Below are positions 25,923 through 35,125 of a stretch of DNA of 64,000 nt, one piece after another; within the stretch, counting starts at the first letter, position 1; each line of letters starts with the position of its first letter. A program made the position numbers and the translations under genes. The notes beneath the pieces were generated by a model that did no database searches, was not told the origin of the DNA, and worked only from the letters and a program-made list of their open reading frames with translations. Source of the DNA: LMUY01 sp964247705 (GTDB taxonomy: Bacteria; Pseudomonadota; Alphaproteobacteria; Acetobacterales; Acetobacteraceae); contig CAXTVQ010000011.1 of the NCBI GenBank assembly GCA_964247705.1, positions 1 to 64,000 of the forward strand, in the 5' to 3' direction.

Positions 25923-28900
25923 ATGGCCGCCTTCCGCCGGCTCGTGCTGTCCCGTTGGGTCCTGACCGGCCTGGGCGTGCTGCTACTGGCCTTGCTGGCC
26001 TGGTTCGTCGGCCCGCTACTCACCTTCCTCGAGTCCTGGATCGTCCGGGCGGGGGTCATCGCCGTGATGGTGGCGATCTGGGCGCTGGCCAATTGGTGGA
26101 TCGGCCGCCGCCGCCGGCGCGCAGACGACGCTCTCGCCGCCGGGCTGGTGGAGAGGCCGGCTGGCCCCGACCTGGCGGGGGAAGAAGTCGCGGCCGTCGG
26201 CGAGAAGCTGTCCGAGGCGCTGGCCGTGCTGAAGAAGGCCCGCGGCACCCGCGGTTACCTGTACGAGCAGCCTTGGTATGTCATCATCGGCCCACCCGGT
26301 GCTGGCAAGACCACGGCGCTGATCAACAGCGGACTGTCTTTCCCATTGGCGGCCGAGTTGGGTCAAGGGGGCAAGCCCGGCGCCATTGCCGGAGTCGGCG
26401 GCACCCGGCTGTGCGATTGGTGGTTCACCGACGACGCCGTGCTGATCGACACGGCCGGCCGCTACACGACGCAGGACAGCGACAGCGAGGTCGACAAGGC
26501 TGGCTGGCAGGGTTTCCTGGCCTTGCTCAAGCGCAGCCGCCCCCGCCAGCCGCTGAACGGCGTGTTGGTGGCGATCAGCGTGGCCGACATCATGGTGGGC
26601 CGGACCGGGATGCTGGCCCACGCCGCAGCCATCCGCGCCCGCATCAAGGAACTAAACAGCTCGCTCGGCGTGCAACTACCGGTCTACGTGCTGTTCACCA
26701 AGTCGGACCTGATCGCGGGGTTCACCGAGTTCTTCGCCGACCTGGACCGCGAGAAGCGCGAGCAAGTTTGGGGCACCACCTTCCCGCTGCGCCGCGGCGA
26801 GGCCGGGGTGGGGCCGGTGGCCGGGTTCCGCGAGCAGCACGCCGCCTTGCTCGATCGGGTGGAAAGCCGCGTGCTCGACCGCCTGCAAGCCGAGCGTAGC
26901 CCGGAGCGTCGCCAGTTGATCGCCGGCTTCCCGGCCCAGGTCGCGAGCCTCGCCGACCCGATGGACGAGTTCCTGCTGGCCGCCTTCGGTGGCTCGCGGC
27001 TGGACCCGGCGCCGCTGGTGCGTGGCGTATACCTCACATCCGGCACCCAGAACGGCACGCCGATCGACCGCCTCACCGGAGCCATGGCCCAGGCGTTCGG
27101 CATGCGGGAGCGCCGTCTGCCGAGCCTCACGCCCGAGCAGGGACGCAGTTATTTCGTGAAGCGGCTGCTGCGTCATGTCGTGTTCGGCGAGGCGATGCTG
27201 GTCTGCGAACCGCCGGGTGCCGCGCGCCGGCGCCTCCTGCTGCGCGCTGCCGCCTTCGCCGGTGTGGCGGTGGTCACTCTCGGACTTTCCGGCGCGCTGC
27301 TGGTTGGCCGCAGTGCCGCGCAATCGGATACGGACATGCTGGGCGCGGCCCTGGTGCGCTACCAGGCCAGTGCCTCCGGGCTGCCTCTCGACCCGGTCTC
27401 CGACTACGACCTGCCCCGTATCCTGCCGTTGCTGGACCAGGCGCGGGACCTGCCGTTCGGCGCCGCGTCCCAAGCGGGCGGGTTCACGCCCGGCCTCTCG
27501 CAATCGGCCAAGCTCGGCACCGCCGCCCGCTCGGTTTACCGGCACGCGCTCGAGCGGGTTCTGCTGCCGCGGCTGGTGTTCCAACTGGAATCCCAGATGC
27601 GCGGTGCGCTGAACCGTCCCGACTTCCTGTATGAAGCGACCCGCGTCTACTTGATGCTCGGCAGCCAGGGCCCGCTTGACCGCGACCTGGTGCGGGACTG
27701 GATGGCGGCGGATTGGGCCAGCACCTATGGCGGCGCCACCCGGGCGGGAATCCGCGAAGATCTCGCCCGCCATCTGGACGCCTTGCTGGCCGAACCGCTT
27801 CCGGCTGTCGCGCTCGACGGCCAGTTGGTCGAGGACGCCCGTCGCACCTTCAGCCGCGTCACCCTGGCCCAACGCGTTTACTCCCGCATCCGCCCGAGCG
27901 CTGCAGCGCGCCGCATCCCCGCCTGGATTCCCGCCGACGCCATGGGCAGTTCCGGCGAGCGCGTGTTCATCCGCCCCTCCGGCAAGCCGATGACCGAGGG
28001 CGTGCCCGGCTTCTTCACCGTCGAGGGCTTCCACCGGGTTCTGCTCCCATCGTTGGCCGCCACGGCCCGCGACGTCGTGTCCGAAAGCTGGGTGCTCGGC
28101 AAACGCGCCGATTCCGCCGCGATCGACCCGGCGATGCTGACACTCGAAGGCGACGTGGTGGCACTCTACTGCAACGACTACGCCAAGGTTTGGGACGCGA
28201 TGTTGGCCGACCTCGCCGTCGTGCCACTGCGGGACCTGCAGAGCGCCGTGCAGGATCTCTACGTGCTCGCCTCCCCGCAATCGCCGATGCGCGACCTGTT
28301 GGCCTCGGTCGCTCGCCAACTGACGCTGAGCGTGCCGCCCCCTGTGCCCCCAAGCGCGGCTGGCGTGGTTGCCGCCGCGACCGCTGCCGCCACCACACAA
28401 GGCTCCGACCGGCTGGCTGGCATGTTCCCTCAGGACGGCGCCACCGCAGCCCCGCCGGGTCAGGTGATCGACGACCGGTACCGCGCGTTGCGGGATTACG
28501 TGGGGAAGGGGCCGGGCGCCCCGATCGACATCACGCTCAAGCTGCTGAACGACCTACAGCAGCAGCTCGCCGCCTTGGTCGGGGCGGCCGCAGGCGGGAC
28601 CGCTCCCGCCGTCGCGACCGGTCCGGACCCGGGCCAGTTGCTCCGTGCGGAAGCCTACCGCCAGCCACCGCCTGTTTCCGGCTGGTTGCAGACCTTGGCC
28701 GCCACCGGGGATCGGCTGCGCGGCGGCGGGGCCAAGCAGCAGGCATCGGCCTCCTTCAACGGTCCAAGCGGCCCCGCGTCACTCTGCAAGCAGGCGGTGG
28801 ATGGCCGCTATCCGTTCAAGGCCGACTCGGCGCGCGATATCCCACTCGACGATTTCGCCAAGCTGTTCGCGCCCGGCGGCATGATGGACTCGTTCTTCAC

Positions 28901-29447
28901 CCAGCAGCTTCGCGCCTTCGTCGACCAGTCCGCCAGCGGCTGGAAGCTGCAGCCGGTGGGCGGGGTCGAGCCGCCGATCGGTGCCGCCGAACTGGCGCAG
29001 TTTCAGCGCGCCGCCGTGATCCGCGACCTGTTCTTCAGCGCCGGCGGAGCCACCCCGTCGGTGCGGTTCGAGATCACGCCGATCAGCTCCGACCCTGGCA
29101 CCAAGCAAGTGACGCTCGACCTCAACGGCATCGCGATCGTGGACGTGCACGGCCCCGCCCGCGCGACCCAGGTTGTTTGGCCTGGTCCGCAGGGCATGGG
29201 CACCGTCCGCCTGGTATTCGATCCGCCGCCATCGAGCGGCCCTCCCGTGATCCAGACCCAGGGGCCTTGGGCGCTCTTCCGCATGTTCAATCAGGGCAAG
29301 CTCGAGCAGCAGGCAGGGGCCGAGATCTACCAGCTCAGTTTCCACTTCGGCGACCGCCAGGCCGTGTTCCAGATCCGCGCCGGGTCGGTGAACAACCCGT
29401 TCAGCCCCGGCGTGCTGCAGAGCTTCGCATGCCCGCAGATCCAGTGA
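25923..29447 (+). CDS. tssM2: T6SS inner-membrane core protein TssM (IcmF), full length
   Basis: This 1174-aa TssM spans the envelope in the TssJLM complex. It has two N-terminal helices, a cytoplasmic NTPase-like domain with Walker A GPPGAGKTTAL (near residue 122) and LIDTAGRYTTQ, a third helix near 437, a long periplasmic helical region, and the C-terminal domain (about 940-1174; SVRFEITPISSDPGTKQVTL, GPWALFRMF, VNNPFSPGVLQSFACP) that binds TssJ in other systems. It lies 6 nt after tssL. The presence of this domain contrasts with the shortened paralogue at 12883-15573. Confidence 0.96.
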   Translation: MAAFRRLVLSRWVLTGLGVLLLALLAWFVGPLLTFLESWIVRAGVIAVMVAIWALANWWIGRRRRRADDALAAGLVERPAGPDLAGEEVAAVGEKLSEALAVLKKARGTRGYLYEQPWYVIIGPPGAGKTTALINSGLSFPLAAELGQGGKPGAIAGVGGTRLCDWWFTDDAVLIDTAGRYTTQDSDSEVDKAGWQGFLALLKRSRPRQPLNGVLVAISVADIMVGRTGMLAHAAAIRARIKELNSSLGVQLPVYVLFTKSDLIAGFTEFFADLDREKREQVWGTTFPLRRGEAGVGPVAGFREQHAALLDRVESRVLDRLQAERSPERRQLIAGFPAQVASLADPMDEFLLAAFGGSRLDPAPLVRGVYLTSGTQNGTPIDRLTGAMAQAFGMRERRLPSLTPEQGRSYFVKRLLRHVVFGEAMLVCEPPGAARRRLLLRAAAFAGVAVVTLGLSGALLVGRSAAQSDTDMLGAALVRYQASASGLPLDPVSDYDLPRILPLLDQARDLPFGAASQAGGFTPGLSQSAKLGTAARSVYRHALERVLLPRLVFQLESQMRGALNRPDFLYEATRVYLMLGSQGPLDRDLVRDWMAADWASTYGGATRAGIREDLARHLDALLAEPLPAVALDGQLVEDARRTFSRVTLAQRVYSRIRPSAAARRIPAWIPADAMGSSGERVFIRPSGKPMTEGVPGFFTVEGFHRVLLPSLAATARDVVSESWVLGKRADSAAIDPAMLTLEGDVVALYCNDYAKVWDAMLADLAVVPLRDLQSAVQDLYVLASPQSPMRDLLASVARQLTLSVPPPVPPSAAGVVAAATAAATTQGSDRLAGMFPQDGATAAPPGQVIDDRYRALRDYVGKGPGAPIDITLKLLNDLQQQLAALVGAAAGGTAPAVATGPDPGQLLRAEAYRQPPPVSGWLQTLAATGDRLRGGGAKQQASASFNGPSGPASLCKQAVDGRYPFKADSARDIPLDDFAKLFAPGGMMDSFFTQQLRAFVDQSASGWKLQPVGGVEPPIGAAELAQFQRAAVIRDLFFSAGGATPSVRFEITPISSDPGTKQVTLDLNGIAIVDVHGPARATQVVWPGPQGMGTVRLVFDPPPSSGPPVIQTQGPWALFRMFNQGKLEQQAGAEIYQLSFHFGDRQAVFQIRAGSVNNPFSPGVLQSFACPQIQ

Positions 29448-29983
29448 TGACCGGGTTCTTCGGCAAGCTGCCCTGCCGGGGAGACTTCCTGCGCCAAGGT
29501 TTGCCGCGCTCGTTCGTGTCGCCCTGGGACGAATGGCTGAGCCTGGCACTCGCGGCCAGCAAGGCGGCCATGGGCGAAGCCTGGCTGCCGGCTTTCCTCG
29601 AGGCGCCTGTCTGGCGGTTCCGCCTCCCGGCGGGGCAGTGCGGCCCGGATGGCGCGCTCGGCCTGTGGATGCCCTCGGTCGACTCCGCCGGGCGGTATTT
29701 CCCCCTCACCATCGCGGCCATCTTCCCGGCCCGCGCTGCCAGCCGCGCCGATGCCTGGCTCGACGCCGCCGAGGAGAGCGGCCGGATCGTGCTCGAAGCG
29801 GGCACCGAGCCCGGCGATCTCACTACCCGGATCTCGCGCATCCCTGCCCCGGACGGCGAGGACACTGTTTCGCAGGCGTTATGGTGGACGGACGGCGCCC
29901 CCCGGGTGGCTGCCGGGTCCCTCACTTTGGCGTCGCTGCCCGTGCCTGGCCAGTTCACTGCTATGCTGGGAGGGGCCGCGTGA
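29447..29983 (+). CDS. tagF: T6SS post-translational regulator TagF (ImpM)
   Basis: This 178-aa DUF2094/ImpM-family protein begins MTGFFGKLPCRGDFLRQGLP, the diagnostic opening, and contains LGLWMPSVDSAGRYFPLTI. TagF represses T6SS assembly independently of the kinase pathway in Pseudomonas, and binds Fha in Agrobacterium, where it is fused to PppA. Here it is a separate gene sharing one base with tssM2 (TGATG) and 4 nt with pppA (GTGA). Confidence 0.93.
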   Translation: MTGFFGKLPCRGDFLRQGLPRSFVSPWDEWLSLALAASKAAMGEAWLPAFLEAPVWRFRLPAGQCGPDGALGLWMPSVDSAGRYFPLTIAAIFPARAASRADAWLDAAEESGRIVLEAGTEPGDLTTRISRIPAPDGEDTVSQALWWTDGAPRVAAGSLTLASLPVPGQFTAMLGGAA

Positions 29984-30747
29984 GCGATACGCAGAGATGG
30001 GCCGCGCAGAAGGGAGGCACCCAGGAGTGGGCCGTGACCCATTGCGGCGCTGTGCGGAGCCACAATCAGGACGCCATGGTTTGCCGGGCCGAGACCGGGC
30101 TCTGGGCCGTGGCCGACGGCGCGGGCGGCCATCGGGCCGGGGATGTCGCATCCAACATGATTGTCAATGCCCTGAATGGCATCCCCGCCGCTCTCAGTGC
30201 GGAGGAATGCCTGGGCCAGGTGCGCCTGCGCCTGGCCGCCGTGCACGTGGCCATCCGCGCCCGAGCGCTCGAGGAGCACGGGCCAGCAGGCATGATCGCC
30301 TCCACCGTGGTGGTCCTCCTCGTGCGCGACGGCCATTTCGTCTGCCTCTGGGCTGGCGACTCACGCGCCTATCTGCTCCGTGACAGTGCAATGTCGCAGA
30401 TCACCCGTGACCACAGCCTCGTGCAGGCGCTGGTCGATTCGGGGGCGCTCTCCGAAACGGAGGCCGAGCGCCATCCGCAAGCCAATGTCATCACCCGAGC
30501 CGTCGGCGCCGACGAACCGGGGCTAAGCCTGGACAAGGTGACCGGCAAGCTCATGCACGGTGACCGCTTCCTGCTATGCAGCGACGGCTTGTGCAAGGCG
30601 CTGGACGCCGCCACGATCGCGACCTTGATGGCGGATCCCGCCGACCCGGCGAACGTGCTGATCAATGCCGCCCTGCACGTCGGTGCGCGTGACAACGTCA
30701 CCGCGGTGGTCGTGCAGCCGGCTGCGGCACATGCCGGTGCAAGTTGA
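29980..30747 (+). CDS. pppA: T6SS PP2C-type Ser/Thr phosphatase PppA
   Basis: This 255-aa PP2C-family phosphatase has all metal-binding and catalytic motifs: RSHNQDAM (Asp31), VADGAGGHRAGDVAS (Asp46), WAGDSRAYLL, LCSDGLCK and the C-terminal ARDNVTAVVV. PppA opposes the kinase PpkA in the threonine-phosphorylation pathway that controls T6SS firing. The GTG start overlaps the tagF stop. No ppkA follows; the next gene is a glycosyltransferase. Confidence 0.92.
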   Translation: MSDTQRWAAQKGGTQEWAVTHCGAVRSHNQDAMVCRAETGLWAVADGAGGHRAGDVASNMIVNALNGIPAALSAEECLGQVRLRLAAVHVAIRARALEEHGPAGMIASTVVVLLVRDGHFVCLWAGDSRAYLLRDSAMSQITRDHSLVQALVDSGALSETEAERHPQANVITRAVGADEPGLSLDKVTGKLMHGDRFLLCSDGLCKALDAATIATLMADPADPANVLINAALHVGARDNVTAVVVQPAAAHAGAS

Positions 30748-30768
30748 CCGCCTAGGCTGATTCAAGCT

Positions 30769-31749
30769 GTGTGGTTGACGGCGGTAACGCGGTTGCTCGA
30801 CGAAGAAGACATCGTCGAGCAATTCGTACGGCACAACGCGGCGTTCGTGCAGTCGCACATCTTCCTCGACAACGGCAGCGGCGACCGCAGCCTGGACATC
30901 TTGGCCGCTTTGCAGCGGGAGGGAGTCCATCTCTCGGTCTATCGCAACGCTTCGCCGGTCTTCGTGGAGCCGATCTTCAATACTGCATTGATGAACCTTG
31001 CGATTGCCGAACGGGCGACCGATTGGGTGGTGTTCCTGGACTGCGACGAATTCCTCGATGAACGAGGAGCAGGGTCCGGTCTACAGCCTGCCTTGGCCTG
31101 TCTGGGTCATGACGTCGCGTCCGTACGGGTGCCGCTGGTGACGTATGCTGCGGCGACGGAGGCGAGCGTTGAGGCCGTGACCTGCATGGAGCAGTTGGTG
31201 TTCCGGCTGGCTGAGGAGGAGACCGCCTACAAGGTGATCGTCCGTGCCCCACCGGCCGGCTGCCACGTTGCGGTCGGCGCAGGTGCGCATTTTTCATACC
31301 TCGACGGGCATCTGGTCGCCTCCCCCGTTCTCGACGGTGTTCGGTTGGCGCATTACCCGGAGCGCTCGGCGGTGCAGGTGGCCAGGAAGGCGATCCTTGG
31401 CTGGTTGAAGGTACTGGCCACTGGCAAGGAGGGCGTAGAGTCGAGGTGGAGCGAGCAATACCGGCCGGCGTTCGAAGCCTTGCGCAACGATCCGGCCGGA
31501 TGGTTGGCGCGGGCGCACCAGTCATTGACCACGCGGGGGCGGGGCCAGGGGCTGGTACTCGACCCCGTGGCATACCGAGGCGGGCCGCTGACGCTAACGG
31601 CGCCGGGAGATGCTCGGCAGCAGAGTCTGACAGCGCTGTTGCGGTATGCGGAGCGATTGGCCGAGGCGCATGGCCGGTTGATGGATGCGCTGCCGGGGGT
31701 CGGCGAAGTCGTGGTGAAGGAGGCCTCGACGTTTGTGCGCGTCCTTTAA
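30769..31749 (+). CDS. Glycosyltransferase family 2-like protein
   Basis: This 326-aa protein has the short GT2-type (Glyco_tranf_2_4) fold. It shows TRLLDEEDIVEQFVRHN, the donor-site-like FLDNGSGDRSLDIL near residue 33 and WVVFLDCDEFLDE near 86 (DxD-like DCDE). The C-terminal half is a variable helical region. The GTG start lies 21 nt after pppA with no clear ribosome-binding site, so it may be read through from the T6SS operon. The acceptor is unknown; it may belong with the glycan genes further downstream. Confidence 0.72.
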   Translation: MWLTAVTRLLDEEDIVEQFVRHNAAFVQSHIFLDNGSGDRSLDILAALQREGVHLSVYRNASPVFVEPIFNTALMNLAIAERATDWVVFLDCDEFLDERGAGSGLQPALACLGHDVASVRVPLVTYAAATEASVEAVTCMEQLVFRLAEEETAYKVIVRAPPAGCHVAVGAGAHFSYLDGHLVASPVLDGVRLAHYPERSAVQVARKAILGWLKVLATGKEGVESRWSEQYRPAFEALRNDPAGWLARAHQSLTTRGRGQGLVLDPVAYRGGPLTLTAPGDARQQSLTALLRYAERLAEAHGRLMDALPGVGEVVVKEASTFVRVL

Positions 31750-31804
31750 AGATTGATGTCGCTGCGAACGACGCGAACCTGCAGTACGCAGGCCGAACTG
31801 GCTT

Positions 31805-33403
31805 TCAGTGCTCCGGGCCAGGCTGCGCGGCAGCCCCGATGGCGCGCAGGTTCTTAAGCGCCGTCTGGTCGTGTTGTGCTGCCGCCAGCCGCCACAGCCG
31901 AGCCGCTTCATGCATGTCCTTGCGAAGGCCGCCGCGTCCTTGGGCATACATGACGCCCAGGTTGGTTTCGGCTTCGTCCTCGCCGCTACTCTCGACCACT
32001 AGCGTCCAGAGGCGCACCGCCTCGCGTTCGTCACGTGCAACGCCGCGGCCGAACGAGTAGTCGGTCCCCAGCGATGTCATTGCCAGCGGGTAGCCCTGAT
32101 CCGCGGCGAGCCGGTAGAGCCGGGCTGCTTCCGTCTGATCCTCTGCGACACCAGCGCCGATGGCATACATCGCGGCCAGACCATCTTGCCCCACCGCACT
32201 ACCCCGGTCGGCCGCCAGTCGATACAGCCGCAGCGCTTCCGGCACGTCACCCATCCTGCCCGCGGCCCGGCCAGCGTAAGCCACGAACCGTACCTCGTTG
32301 GGCCATTCCGCCATGGCTTGCGCGCAAGCGTCCCGCGCGCCGAACGGATCCAGCACGGCCATCTTCACGCCATCGGCGAACGCGGGCACCTTGCCCATGT
32401 CCGCCCGCGCCGGCTGTGCCAGGCGGTCACATTTCTGCACCGGCGCCGGACCGGGCGACTTGGTAGGGGCAGTATCAGCCGGGGCCGCGGATGGCGCCGT
32501 GGCTGGCACCGGCGGGGGCACGACGCTTGCTGGTATCGCAGGCGCGGCAGGCGCGACCGGTGGAGCCGCACTGCCAGGAACGAACTCGAACGTGCCGAGC
32601 GACTCGTCATACACCGCCGGCGTCTGGAGATGGCCCACGGAGCGCGCCAATGCGGCGACGGACTGGCGCACCCGCACCGCCACCTCCTGCACGCTCAGGC
32701 CGGGCACGCTCATCGTGCGGAGCCATTCCCGGGTGAACACCCCGTTCGGATTGGTATCCTTGTCGGACAGCCGGTCCAGCGCCGTCTGGTTCGCACCGGC
32801 GGAGTAGACCACCATCATCCCATCCGCGCTGGTGCCGCTCACCAAGCCCCTGGCCAGTTTCAGGGAACGGTCGGCCACGCGGAACGGGTTGTCACGGCAG
32901 GCGTCGATGATGGCGAGGGAGAACCGCGCCTGCGTTGCCGTCACCCTCTCCAGCATGCGGGACAGATCCATGCCGTCGGTCGCCACGTCGTCGGCTGTGT
33001 CTGGGTCGATGTCGGTGGGCAGCAAGTAATTGGCCGCACCGATCTGCACGCCGTGTCCGGCATAGTAAACCAGCGCCACGGTGTCTGTCGACAACCGGCC
33101 GACGAACTCGTCCACCGCGCGGTTCATGGTCCGGCGGTCGGCATCCTCGCGGTAGATCACCTCGAACCCGGTGGCGGTGAGCGCCCGACGCATGGCCCGG
33201 GCGTCCTCGACCGAGTTCTGCAGGCGGTCCACATGCGTGTAGGCGGCATTGCCGATCACCAGCGCCAGCCGGGTTTCAGCGTTTGCGGCGCCTGATACGA
33301 GGATGGCCAGTCCGAGTAAGACAGGAATGAAAGACCGCAGACCAGGTAGCGGGACGTGCGTGAACAGGGAGGACCTGGTTTCCATCGGCAAAGCCACCTG
33401 CAT
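31805..33403 (-). CDS. Secreted caspase-like (peptidase C14) protein with Sel1 repeats
   Basis: This 532-aa protein has a signal peptide (cleaved around AANA-ET, residue 42). A caspase-like domain (about 44-275) shows RLALVIGNAAY, the catalytic His motif YYAGHG (His117) and the Cys motif DACRDNP (Cys169). A Pro/Ala-rich linker (276-320) and about four Sel1/TPR-like repeats (about 360-520; LYRLAADRGSAVGQDGLAAMY and similar) follow. Both catalytic residues are intact. It faces away from the T6SS and converges with the glycosyltransferase. Bacterial caspase-Sel1 proteins are poorly understood. An alternative ATG lies at 33385. Confidence 0.85.
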   Translation of the reverse strand: MQVALPMETRSSLFTHVPLPGLRSFIPVLLGLAILVSGAANAETRLALVIGNAAYTHVDRLQNSVEDARAMRRALTATGFEVIYREDADRRTMNRAVDEFVGRLSTDTVALVYYAGHGVQIGAANYLLPTDIDPDTADDVATDGMDLSRMLERVTATQARFSLAIIDACRDNPFRVADRSLKLARGLVSGTSADGMMVVYSAGANQTALDRLSDKDTNPNGVFTREWLRTMSVPGLSVQEVAVRVRQSVAALARSVGHLQTPAVYDESLGTFEFVPGSAAPPVAPAAPAIPASVVPPPVPATAPSAAPADTAPTKSPGPAPVQKCDRLAQPARADMGKVPAFADGVKMAVLDPFGARDACAQAMAEWPNEVRFVAYAGRAAGRMGDVPEALRLYRLAADRGSAVGQDGLAAMYAIGAGVAEDQTEAARLYRLAADQGYPLAMTSLGTDYSFGRGVARDEREAVRLWTLVVESSGEDEAETNLGVMYAQGRGGLRKDMHEAARLWRLAAAQHDQTALKNLRAIGAAAQPGPEH

Positions 33404-33544
33404 CTTCTCATCAACGCGCGTTCTATAGTGCTGAGTGTCCGCAACCGCCCGGCGCTTGGCAAGCCGATCGAACCTGTACCGTGACTGCCTTGAATGCAGC
33501 CTGACGCCGTGCCAGCGTCAATCGTGCAGGAAAGAGGCAGGGTG
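33404..33544. promoter_or_regulatory. Divergent intergenic region between the caspase-like gene and the peptide-binding protein
   Basis: About 140 bp lies between two divergent starts. An AGAGG/AGGG ribosome-binding site near its right end precedes the ATG at 33545. Another in-frame ATG at 33494 would add 17 residues ahead of the signal peptide and is less likely. No operator or promoter was recognised with confidence. Confidence 0.3.
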
Positions 33545-35125
33545 ATGAAGCGACGGGGCTTGCTGGTCGGCGCTGCGGCAGTCCTGGCAGCCCCTGCTAT
33601 CGTGCGGGCGGAGGGAGCGCAAACCCTGCGGTTCATCCCGCAGGCGGACCTCACGATCCTCGATCCGCATGTCAACACCGCCTACGTCACCCGCAACCAC
33701 GGCTACATGGTCTATGACACGCTCTACGGCATGAACGGCCGGTACGAGGCATCCGGCCAGATGGTCGCCGGCCACCGCGTCGAGGATGACGGGCGCCTCT
33801 GGACGCTGACGCTGCGCGATGGGCTGCGCTGGCACGATGGCACGCCCGTCCTGGCGCGCGACTGCGTGGCGAGCATCCGGCGCTGGGGTGCCAAGGACAC
33901 GTTCGGGCAGGCGTTGCTCGCCGCGACGGACGAGCTTTCGGCACCGGACGACCAGCGGATCGTATTCCGTCTCAAGCGTGCTTTCCCGCTTCTGCCGGCC
34001 GCGCTGGCGAAGACCGGCGTGTATATGCCGGCGATGATGCCCGAGCGGTTGGCCGTTACGGACCCGGCTATTCCGGTGAGCGAGATCGTCGGCAGCGGCC
34101 CGTTCCGCTGGAAGGCGGACGAGCGCGTTCCGGGGGCACGCGCGGTTTGGGAGCGCTATCCCGGCTACGTCCCAAATCCGTCCGGCCCACCCGACTACAC
34201 CGCGGGAGCCAAGATCGCCTACCTCGACCGGGTCGTGTGGACGACGGTGCCCGACCCCGCCACCGCGGGTGCTGCATTGCAGGCCAACGAGACGGATTGG
34301 TGGGAGTATGCTGCCGCCGACCTCCTGCCGTTGCTGCGCCGGAACCGCCGCATCACGGCACGGGTGCAGGACCCGGCGGGGCAGTGCGCCCTGTTACGGA
34401 TGAACTGGCTGCAGCCACCATTCGACAATCCCAGGATCCGCCGCATCGTGCTGCACGCCGTTGTGCAGTCCGATTTTCTCACCGCCATGCTCGGCGACGA
34501 CCCCGCGCTCTGGCACGACGGCGCCGGGGCGTTCACGCCGGGCACGCCGCTGGCCAACGACACCGGCATGCAGGCGATCCGCGGACCGCGCGACATCGAT
34601 GCGTTGCGGCGCGACCTGGTGGCGGCTGGCTACAACGGCGAGACGGTGGCGCTCGTCGTGCCGACCGACTTCCCCAACCTGAAGGCGCTCTCCGATGTCG
34701 GGGCGGACATGCTGCGCAAGTTGGGCATGACGGTCGACTACCAGGCGACCGACTGGGGCACGCTGCTGGTGCGCCGGGCCAAGATGGACCCGGTCGATGC
34801 CGGCGGCTGGAGCCTGTTCTTCACCTTCAGCTCGGGCGTGGACATGGCGACGCCGGCGTCCAACCTGATGATGCGCGGCACGGGCAAGGCGGCCTGGTTC
34901 GGGTGGCCGACCGACCCGCGGCTGGAGGAGTTGAGGGACGCCTGGTTCGCCGCCGACGGCCTGCCGGCGCAGCAGGAGATCGCGGGCAAGCTGCAAAGCG
35001 AGGTGTTCGAGACCGTGCCGTTCGTGCCGCTGGGCCAGTACTTCCAGACGACGGCCTACCGCACCAGCGTGAGCGGTGTGCTGGACGGATTTGCCGCGTT
35101 CTGGAACGTCAAGCTGAATGCCTGA
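33545..35125 (+). CDS. ABC transporter substrate-binding protein, peptide type (SBP_bac_5)
   Basis: This 526-aa periplasmic protein opens with an exported leader (MKRRGLLVGAAAVLAAPAIVRA) whose twin Arg could be read by Tat or Sec. The mature part has the dipeptide/oligopeptide-binding family marks: LDPHVNTAYVTRNHGYMVYDTL, LRDGLRWHDGTPV and, near the end, EIAGKLQSEVFETVPFVPLGQY. I chose the ATG at 33545 because it starts directly at the leader. No permease or ATPase genes are adjacent, so it is an orphan here. It overlaps the HutD-like gene by 8 nt. Confidence 0.85.
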   Translation: MKRRGLLVGAAAVLAAPAIVRAEGAQTLRFIPQADLTILDPHVNTAYVTRNHGYMVYDTLYGMNGRYEASGQMVAGHRVEDDGRLWTLTLRDGLRWHDGTPVLARDCVASIRRWGAKDTFGQALLAATDELSAPDDQRIVFRLKRAFPLLPAALAKTGVYMPAMMPERLAVTDPAIPVSEIVGSGPFRWKADERVPGARAVWERYPGYVPNPSGPPDYTAGAKIAYLDRVVWTTVPDPATAGAALQANETDWWEYAAADLLPLLRRNRRITARVQDPAGQCALLRMNWLQPPFDNPRIRRIVLHAVVQSDFLTAMLGDDPALWHDGAGAFTPGTPLANDTGMQAIRGPRDIDALRRDLVAAGYNGETVALVVPTDFPNLKALSDVGADMLRKLGMTVDYQATDWGTLLVRRAKMDPVDAGGWSLFFTFSSGVDMATPASNLMMRGTGKAAWFGWPTDPRLEELRDAWFAADGLPAQQEIAGKLQSEVFETVPFVPLGQYFQTTAYRTSVSGVLDGFAAFWNVKLNA

